NCBI GenBank assembly: GCA_013812565.1
Contig: JACCTF010000047.1
Span: 1 to 10,375, forward strand
Length of the DNA: 10,375 nucleotides
Direction: 5' to 3'
Source: Pyrinomonadaceae bacterium
GTDB taxonomy: Bacteria > Acidobacteriota > Blastocatellia > Pyrinomonadales > Pyrinomonadaceae
The position numbers and the translations under genes are program-made. Positions 5,662-10,375 of this stretch are shown in pieces (positions within the stretch are counted from its first letter, which is position 1; each line of letters opens with the position of its first letter). The notes below the pieces were generated by a model. The model ran no database searches. It was given only the letters and a program-made list of their open reading frames with translations, and had not been told where the DNA came from.

Positions 5662-6340
5662 GCGTGTCTCTGTAGAGCCTGTACTTTTTGATGTACTCCG
5701 CAACAGGCGACGGAACCAAGTTAATGAGTTCCACACTGCATTCTTGACGTGCAGCGTGGCGTACGGCGGTCGCCGAGATGTCGATCATCACGGCATCGGT
5801 TAAATAGATACCCGGGTCAGCGTTTTCGTTGACCGTCCGAACGACCGCATCCCTCTGCGCGTCCCGGAGATCAACAATCCTTTCACGCACCGCAGATGTC
5901 ACGTGATCAAAGCTCAACTTGTAGCCCGGGCGCGTGACGATGATGTGATTACAAATAGCAAGCACTCGTTCCCACTCACGCCATGTCGCAATCTCCATCC
6001 ACGAGTCTGCGCCCATCACAAAGAAGATCCTCGCTTCTTCGCCCAGTTCCGCTCGGATGCGCGTAAGCGTGTCAACCGTGTACGGACGCTCTGGGGCTTC
6101 AATCTCCGCGGTCGAGAGTTGGAACAGCGATTCCTCTTGCGTTGCCAGCGCAAGCATCGCATAACGGTGCAGTGCAGGCGTCACCACTGCCCCGCGTTTA
6201 TGCGGAGCAACGTACGCCGGGACAAAGAGAATTTCATCCAGCGCGAATAACTCTGCAACGCCCGCAGCAATCGCCATATGCCCATTGTGAACGGGATCGA
6301 ATGTTCCGCCATATAAAGCTACGCGCTTCTTCTGCACCAC
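5609..6340 (-). CDS. nadD: Nicotinate-nucleotide adenylyltransferase NadD
   Basis: NadD transfers AMP from ATP to nicotinate mononucleotide, giving deamido-NAD in the NAD biosynthesis pathway. The 243-residue protein shows the nucleotidyltransferase signature GGTFDPVHNGH (11-21, the HxGH-type motif), APHKR (45-49), the substrate-region PYTVDTL (86-92), MGADSW (109-114) and the second nucleotide motif ISATAVR (188-194). It ends in the usual VPSPVAEYIKKYRLY helix, followed by an extra tail of about 20 residues that lies over the start of rsfS. The start is GTG: two consecutive GTG codons (6338-6340 and 6335-6337) are possible, with a weak AGGG upstream. The gap to obgE is 79 nt, with no promoter I can see. 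The order obgE-nadD-rsfS-rlmH is a common bacterial cluster. Confidence 0.94.
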   Translation of the reverse strand: MVQKKRVALYGGTFDPVHNGHMAIAAGVAELFALDEILFVPAYVAPHKRGAVVTPALHRYAMLALATQEESLFQLSTAEIEAPERPYTVDTLTRIRAELGEEARIFFVMGADSWMEIATWREWERVLAICNHIIVTRPGYKLSFDHVTSAVRERIVDLRDAQRDAVVRTVNENADPGIYLTDAVMIDISATAVRHAARQECSVELINLVPSPVAEYIKKYRLYRDTHETEFFNARNNPVSHHY

Positions 6341-6419
6341 AACCTAACTTGCCCTATCAACTTTCAAGCACCATCATCAGAGCAGACTCTTGCTCGTCGG
6401 CAGCGCCAGATTCTTTCAA

Positions 6420-7472
6420 TCACCCGACCAATTCGTTCTGTGCCGTTCTGACTTTCACATCAATCGATGAATCAGCAATTTCGTCAAGCGCTTTGGTCAT
6501 AGCGTTCACTAACTCGCGCACGCCCCGATTAGTCACTGAGGAGATGGCGTAAAAGGGTCTTTCATCTTCGAGCGCGCGGGAGCGCAAGCTCTGCAAACGC
6601 TCCGGCTCGTCAAGCGCGTCAATCTTTGTGGCGACGACAAATTGAGGTCGATCCGCAAGCCGCTCGTCATAGGCGCGAAGCTCGCGGTTGATAACCTCAT
6701 AGTCGCTCACCGGATCGCGCCCCGAAGCTGAAGAAACATCAACAAGATGGAGGAGAAGTTTTGTTCGTTCGATGTGGCGAAGGAATCGGTCGCCGAGTCC
6801 GGCTCCCTGATGCGCTCCTTCGATCAACCCGGGGATGTCGGCCACAACGATCGTGCGGAAGTCTCCTCGATCAACAACGCCCAGATGCGGCTCCAGGGTT
6901 GTGAACGGATAATCAGCGACCTTTGGTCGGGCGGCGGAGATTGTTGAGATCAGAGTTGACTTTCCGGCATTCGGGAAACCGGTAAGGCCGACATCGGCAA
7001 GCAGCTTTAGCTCAAGCTGAAGTTCGCGCTCCTCGCCGGGGCTTCCCTGTTGATGATAGCGCGGAGCGCGGTTTGTGGAGGTCGCAAAGTGGGCATTACC
7101 GAATCCGCCGCGCCCGCCGCGTGCGACAAGCCAGCGTGCGTCTTCTTCCGCCAAGTCGCATAACAGATCGCCGGTCTCTGCGTCAAAGACCTGTGTGCCG
7201 ACAGGCACATGCACTGTGAGGTCCGCGCCATCACGCCCGGCGCAGTTCGATCCTTCACCATGACGCCCGCGTTCTGCGATGTGTTCAGGATTGTATCGAA
7301 GATGAAGCAGCGTGTTGAGGGATGAAGCAGCTTCCAGCCAAACGCTGCCGCCACGTCCGCCATTGCCGCCCGATGGGCCACCACGAGGCACAAACTTCTC
7401 ACGACGAAAGGCCATCGCGCCGTTGCCGCCATGACCCCCTTGAACGTGAATTTTGGTGCGGTCGATGAACAA
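6420..7472 (-). CDS. obgE: Obg family GTPase (ObgE/CgtA)
   Basis: Obg is an essential GTPase that binds the 50S subunit and acts in late ribosome assembly and in stress and growth control. From a TTG start at 7472 the protein has 350 residues. The glycine-rich Obg fold covers about 1-158 ([18 protein letters not shown] at the start, then [16 protein letters not shown]). The G domain has G1 GFPNAGKS (165-172), switch [11 protein letters not shown] (188-198), G3 DIPG (212-215), G4 TKID (282-285, for the usual NKxD) and G5 SS near 311. There is no long C-terminal extra domain. I chose TTG because the family starts MFIDxxK, exactly at this point. An ATG at 7580 would add 36 residues without family resemblance, encoded across a strong hairpin. 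No clear Shine-Dalgarno precedes the TTG. Confidence 0.93.
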   Translation of the reverse strand: MFIDRTKIHVQGGHGGNGAMAFRREKFVPRGGPSGGNGGRGGSVWLEAASSLNTLLHLRYNPEHIAERGRHGEGSNCAGRDGADLTVHVPVGTQVFDAETGDLLCDLAEEDARWLVARGGRGGFGNAHFATSTNRAPRYHQQGSPGEERELQLELKLLADVGLTGFPNAGKSTLISTISAARPKVADYPFTTLEPHLGVVDRGDFRTIVVADIPGLIEGAHQGAGLGDRFLRHIERTKLLLHLVDVSSASGRDPVSDYEVINRELRAYDERLADRPQFVVATKIDALDEPERLQSLRSRALEDERPFYAISSVTNRGVRELVNAMTKALDEIADSSIDVKVRTAQNELVG

Positions 7473-7504
7473 CTGTGAAGAATTTGGGCTTTTTGTGTGC
7501 GCCG

Positions 7505-7549
7505 GTTCGCAATTGAAGTCGGCGGGTTTATGACCCTTCAATCGCAAAC
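7505..7549 (-). repeat. Hairpin in the rpmA-obgE spacer
   Basis: Arms 7505-7518 and 7536-7549 form a 14-bp stem on the minus-strand RNA (GTTTGCGATTGAAG paired with CTTCAATTGCGAAC, with two G-U pairs) around a 17-nt loop. No U-tract follows, so it is not a standard terminator. It may be a processing or attenuation site between L27 and Obg, or a dispersed palindromic repeat. Related words occur in the rplU-rpmA spacer. Confidence 0.55.
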
Positions 7550-7646
7550 TGAAAGCGACTCCTAGCGCATGGAAATTCAATAATGCTTGGCGCGCCGGGG
7601 TCGCTTGTTGTTGCTTAATACTAAGTCAACTGTCAATTTTCTTTAG

Positions 7647-7946
7647 CTATGCCGCCACTGCTGCTGTAGTTGCTTCTTTGGGTGCCTTTCTTGCTTCAGC
7701 ATAGACACTGATGTACTTACCTTGGCGGCCCTTATCCTCAAACTTAACGAATCCTTCAATCAAAGCAAACAGCGTATCATCCTTGCCGCGCCCGACGTTT
7801 TTCCCGGGCTTCCATTTGGTGCCGCGCTGCCGGGCAAGAATGTTTCCGCCAAGAACGTGCTCACCGCCGAACTTCTTCAAACCTAACCGCTGTGATTGCG
7901 AATCGCGCCCGTTGCGCGAAGACCCAACACCTTTTTTATGTGCCAT
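7647..7946 (-). CDS. rpmA: 50S ribosomal protein L27
   Basis: L27 sits next to the peptidyl-transferase centre, with its N-terminal tail reaching toward the P-site tRNA. The 99-residue protein starts [20 protein letters not shown] and continues with [39 protein letters not shown] and GFVKFEDKG, all diagnostic of the family. An Ala/Thr-rich tail of about 15 residues is variable. ATG 7946 is set by the invariant MAHKKG, and the frame is open further upstream without resemblance to L27. The protein starts directly with the mature-type sequence, without the cleaved N-terminal extension seen in Firmicutes. It lies between rplU and obgE, the near-universal order. No strong Shine-Dalgarno is visible, so coupling with rplU is possible despite the 117-nt spacer. 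Confidence 0.97.
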   Translation of the reverse strand: MAHKKGVGSSRNGRDSQSQRLGLKKFGGEHVLGGNILARQRGTKWKPGKNVGRGKDDTLFALIEGFVKFEDKGRQGKYISVYAEARKAPKEATTAAVAA

Positions 7947-7957
7947 ATAAGTTTTGG

Positions 7958-8053
7958 ATTTGCGATTTTCGATTGCCGATTCGTGATTGAAGATAAAGTG
8001 GTAAGTTCCCGCCAGCTTCTTCAAATCTAAAATTGCAAACCAAAGTCGCAAAT
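7958..8053. repeat. Imperfect inverted repeat filling the rplU-rpmA spacer
   Basis: The 33-nt arms 7958-7990 (starting ATTTGCGATTTTCGATTG) and 8021-8053 (whose reverse complement starts ATTTGCGACTTTGG) are imperfect inverted copies of each other, around 30 nt of central sequence. The left arm is itself built of degenerate GATT-N units. This looks like a small MITE-like or REP-like palindromic element inserted between two ribosomal protein genes. In the mRNA it would form a long, imperfect hairpin. No coding potential is evident. Confidence 0.5.
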
Positions 8054-8063
8054 AATTTCCTTT

Positions 8064-8378
8064 CTATCCGATTGATTCTATCTTCACCGTTGTAAAATCT
8101 TGCCGGTGACCTTGTTTGCGCTTGTACTGTTTACGTCGCTTCTTCTTAAAGACGATAATCTTTTCTCCACGACCGTGGTTCACCACAGTCGCTCCAACGC
8201 GCACACCTTCGACAAGCGGTGCGCCAATTTTCAGTTGGCCGCCTTCGCCGCCGTTCGTTGCAAGCACGTCAAACTCTACACGCTCGCCCGCTTCTCTGCT
8301 AACCGAAGGCACGCGTATCGTCGTTCCCTGTTCGACGCGAAACTGCTTGCCACCAGTTCTGATAATTGCGTAAGCCAT
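8064..8378 (-). CDS. rplU: 50S ribosomal protein L21
   Basis: L21 is a primary-assembly protein of the large subunit that binds 23S rRNA and contacts L20. The 104 residues start [18 protein letters not shown] and contain the conserved VEFDVL segment. The family signature lies near the C-terminus: [23 protein letters not shown], ending FTTVKIESI. Length is standard. ATG 8378 is fixed by homology and by a strong Shine-Dalgarno GGAGG at 8387-8391, 8 nt upstream. A further in-frame ATG at 8393 lies before the Shine-Dalgarno and is not used. It is the first gene of the rplU-rpmA-obgE group and has its own candidate promoter at 8428-8457. Confidence 0.97.
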   Translation of the reverse strand: MAYAIIRTGGKQFRVEQGTTIRVPSVSREAGERVEFDVLATNGGEGGQLKIGAPLVEGVRVGATVVNHGRGEKIIVFKKKRRKQYKRKQGHRQDFTTVKIESIG

Positions 8379-8427
8379 TTTTTGATCCTCCACAGCGAAA
8401 CCAATATCCTAGGGCGAAAAGTCTTTT

Positions 8428-8457
8428 ATTTTACCGATGGTGTTCACCAATCGTCAA
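8428..8457 (-). promoter_or_regulatory. Promoter of rplU-rpmA-obgE with a palindrome between -35 and -10
   Basis: On the minus strand TTGACG (8452-8457) and TAAAAT (8428-8433) stand 18 bp apart, each one mismatch from consensus. This predicts a leader of roughly 40 nt before ATG 8378. The spacer contains TGGTG-AA-CACCA (8438-8449), a short inverted repeat centred between the hexamers, where a repressor could block polymerase. The promoter reading is well supported by sequence; the operator reading is a guess. Confidence 0.6.
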
Positions 8458-8504
8458 TGCGAGTTTAAACCTAGACCTTTCAGCATTTGCGGTCTTCTTC
8501 ACGG

Positions 8505-9884
8505 TCAATTTTGTTTTCCAAGATCGTTGCGCAGCATAAACTGCTCCATGAACTTGGTGGAGTACATGCCTGACTGAAACTCTGCATCGTCCATAATCTC
8601 CCGGTGAAGAGGGATAGTCGTATGCACTCCCTCGATGACCATTGCTTCAAGCGCACGGCGCATGCGCGCCACTGCTTGATCGCGCGTCCTAGCATGAACA
8701 ATCACTTTAGCAATCATTGAATCGTAGTGGGGCGGCACGAAATACCCTGGGTAAACGGCAGTGTCTACGCGCACGCCCGGCCCGCCGGGCAAGTTGCAAG
8801 TGGTAATTAAACCAGGCGATGCCGCGAAAGTTCGAGGATGTTCAGCGTTAATACGACACTCAATCGAGTGGCCGACAATCAGAACCTCCTCTTGAGTGTA
8901 GCCAAGGGCATCACCTTCCGCGACGCGAATTTGGTTACGCACAATGTCTGCGAGCGTCACCATCTCGGTCACAGGATGTTCAACCTGTATGCGCGTGTTC
9001 ATCTCCATGAAGTAGAAACGATTGTCCTCGTCAAGCAGAAACTCCATGGTGCCTGCGTTCGTGTAGCCTACATCCTGACACGCCTTGACTGCTGCGGCTC
9101 CCATCCGCTCGCGCAACTCTGGTGTCAGCACAGGCGACGGCGCTTCTTCCAAAAGCTTTTGGTGACGGCGCTGGATTGTGCAGTCGCGTTCTCCGAGGTG
9201 TATGCAATTCCCGTGTTCGTCGGCGAGCACCTGTATCTCGATATGCCGTGGACGCTCGACGTAACGCTCGATGTAAACATCGCCGTTGCGAAAGGCCGCG
9301 GCGGCCTCCGTGGATGCGGTCTGGAGAGCCGCTCCGAGATCTTCCTCGGTACGCACAACGCGCATGCCGCGACCGCCCCCGCCAGCCGAGGCCTTGATGA
9401 TCACGGGATAGCCGATTTCGCGCGCACATCTCAAAGCATCTTCTTCAGTTTTTAGAGCTTCTTCGCTGCCGGGCAAGACAGGCAAGTTCGCTTCACGCAT
9501 CGTGCGGCGCGCTTCGACCTTGTCACCCATCAAGCGGATCGCTGCGGGGCGCGGCCCGACGAACTTGATATTGCATGCCTCGCAAATCTCTGCGAAATAA
9601 GCAGACTCAGCGAGAAAGCCATAACCGGGATGAATTGCGTCGACGTTGAATATTTCGGCGGTAGCAATGATGTTGGGAATGTTTAGGTAGCTTTGCGCTG
9701 ACGGGGCTGAGCCAATACAGAAGGCTTCGTCGGCGAAGCGTACGTGCAGCGAATCACGGTCGGCCTCGCTGTATACAGCCACGGTGCGAATGCCCATCTC
9801 TTTGCACGTCCATATAATGCGACAAGCAATCTCACCGCGATTAGCAATCAGGATTTTGCGGAACCTTGATGGACCAAAACTCAT
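8505..9884 (-). CDS. accC: Acetyl-CoA carboxylase, biotin carboxylase subunit
   Basis: AccC uses ATP and bicarbonate to carboxylate the biotin on AccB, the first half-reaction of malonyl-CoA formation for fatty acid synthesis. The 459 residues show the N-terminal PreATP-grasp domain ([14 protein letters not shown], 10-23, and [10 protein letters not shown], 85-94). The ATP-grasp domain has K122, K164 and the glycine-rich lid GGGGRGM (168-174), metal ligands E281 and E294, and the carboxylase signature [11 protein letters not shown] (294-304) with catalytic E302 and R298. The C-terminal domain carries R344 in IECRINAE. All key residues known from E. coli AccC are present at an offset of 5-6. 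It is about 10 residues longer than the E. coli enzyme. The start codon is 14 nt from the stop of accB, so they form an operon. Downstream, 126 nt separate it from rplU, including the rplU promoter. Confidence 0.96.
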   Translation of the reverse strand: MSFGPSRFRKILIANRGEIACRIIWTCKEMGIRTVAVYSEADRDSLHVRFADEAFCIGSAPSAQSYLNIPNIIATAEIFNVDAIHPGYGFLAESAYFAEICEACNIKFVGPRPAAIRLMGDKVEARRTMREANLPVLPGSEEALKTEEDALRCAREIGYPVIIKASAGGGGRGMRVVRTEEDLGAALQTASTEAAAAFRNGDVYIERYVERPRHIEIQVLADEHGNCIHLGERDCTIQRRHQKLLEEAPSPVLTPELRERMGAAAVKACQDVGYTNAGTMEFLLDEDNRFYFMEMNTRIQVEHPVTEMVTLADIVRNQIRVAEGDALGYTQEEVLIVGHSIECRINAEHPRTFAASPGLITTCNLPGGPGVRVDTAVYPGYFVPPHYDSMIAKVIVHARTRDQAVARMRRALEAMVIEGVHTTIPLHREIMDDAEFQSGMYSTKFMEQFMLRNDLGKQN

Positions 9885-9898
9885 GCTCGCTGTAGCAG

Positions 9899-10375
9899 CT
9901 ACTTCCTAACGTCGAAAAGCGGCTGACCATACTCCACAGGCTGTGCGTTCTCGACATAAATTTTCTCGACCACGCCGGTCGTCTCTGCTTGTATTTCGTT
10001 CATCAACTTCATCGCCTCGATAATACAAACGACCGTGATCGGCTCGACGTGACTACCCACATGAACAAAAGATTCTGCCGCCGGCGATGACGCGCGGTAG
10101 AATGTCCCGACTATCGGTGAGGTGATAGTGTGAAGGTTTTTGTTCTTCTCTTCTGGGGTAAGAATCTCTGGTGATGCATTTGATGAGACGGCAGCAGAAG
10201 ATTCCTGCGCGCTAGCCTTTCGGCGCTCAACTTGGACGGGTGGTTCGATGGTTTGCGGGGCAGGAGGAGCGACCGCATCAACCTCAACCGTCGCCCTCTT
10301 TGGTGACCTTACTTTGCGCTGGAGGCGAACGCGGAGGTCTCCGCGTTCAAACTCAAAATCTGTAAAACCGTGTGC
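9899..10375 (-). CDS. accB: Acetyl-CoA carboxylase biotin carboxyl carrier protein (5' end cut by window)
   Basis: The visible part is the last 158 codons; the first residues lie beyond position 10375. It begins [18 protein letters not shown], the usual helical N-terminal region of AccB. A Pro/Ala/Val-rich flexible linker follows, then the biotinyl domain from [12 protein letters not shown] onward. The biotinylation site is EAMKLMNEI, with the target Lys codon at 10007-10009, followed by [25 protein letters not shown] and TAG 9899-9901. The HVGSHVEP segment carries the short thumb-like insertion region found in bacterial AccB. AccB carries carboxybiotin from AccC to the carboxyltransferase AccAD, which is not in the window. 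It is the upstream partner of accC, 14 nt apart. Confidence 0.95.
   Translation of the reverse strand, partial: AHGFTDFEFERGDLRVRLQRKVRSPKRATVEVDAVAPPAPQTIEPPVQVERRKASAQESSAAVSSNASPEILTPEEKNKNLHTITSPIVGTFYRASSPAAESFVHVGSHVEPITVVCIIEAMKLMNEIQAETTGVVEKIYVENAQPVEYGQPLFDVRK

Noticed and set aside
8473..8495. Possible accC terminator (AGACC...GGTCT, minus strand)
   Set aside because: Only 5-bp arms with a 13-nt loop and no proper U-tract, so it is too weak to call.
8838..9455. Plus-strand open frame of 205 codons inside accC
   Set aside because: It is antisense to a full-length, fully conserved accC and its translation resembles no family.
1..10375. CRISPR array, tRNA or rRNA genes, riboswitch, toxin-antitoxin, phage or defence system
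   Set aside because: I looked for regular spaced repeats, tRNA T-loop motifs and the relevant protein motifs on both strands and saw none. The gene content is housekeeping.

Overview
The window is a stretch of ordinary bacterial chromosome, about half G+C, and nearly all of it is housekeeping. Thirteen of the fourteen genes lie on the minus strand. Read in their direction of transcription they run accB (cut by the right edge) - accC - rplU - rpmA - obgE - nadD - rsfS - rlmH - dksA/traR-like - comF-like - proline iminopeptidase - HNH endonuclease - tatA. One plus-strand gene, a SAM-dependent methyltransferase, converges on tatA at the left end. No gene identifies the species. The core-gene order and the dispersed GATTTGCGATT-type spacer repeats make me think of Acidobacteriota (Blastocatellia-like), but that is an inference with low certainty.

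Left edge (1-141): a near-perfect 23-bp direct repeat ending in ...CGACA looks like the multi-repeat terminus of an insertion sequence, perhaps IS21-like, whose body would lie outside the window. It stops 14 nt before the methyltransferase start codon. Positions 142-1370 hold the methyltransferase, a strong intergenic hairpin and tatA. Positions 1368-1895 hold an HNH nuclease with a good sigma70-like promoter. A 344-nt non-coding gap (1896-2239) follows, then the proline iminopeptidase and the ComF-like protein. Just upstream of comF, a second reading frame looks like the missing ComF N-terminus, separated from the gene by a single-base frameshift.

Centre (4100-6340): a DksA/TraR-type zinc-finger regulator with a clear terminator, then rlmH, rsfS and nadD. 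The last three are a widely conserved cluster of ribosome maturation/silencing genes and NAD synthesis. The 3' end of nadD overlaps the 5' end of rsfS.

Right part (6420-10375): obgE, rpmA and rplU (a ribosome assembly GTPase with ribosomal proteins L27 and L21) have their own promoter in the accC-rplU gap. Upstream of that are accC and accB, the biotin carboxylase and biotin carrier subunits of acetyl-CoA carboxylase. The rplU-rpmA and rpmA-obgE spacers each hold a palindromic element built from similar words (TTTGCGATT, GATTGAAG), which suggests a small dispersed repeat family inside this essential operon.

I see no phage, CRISPR, toxin-antitoxin or defence system, and no new multi-gene system. 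The points most worth a second look are the comF frameshift, the IS-like terminus, the operon spacer hairpins, the palindrome inside the rplU promoter and the H-to-Q change in the RlmH tail.
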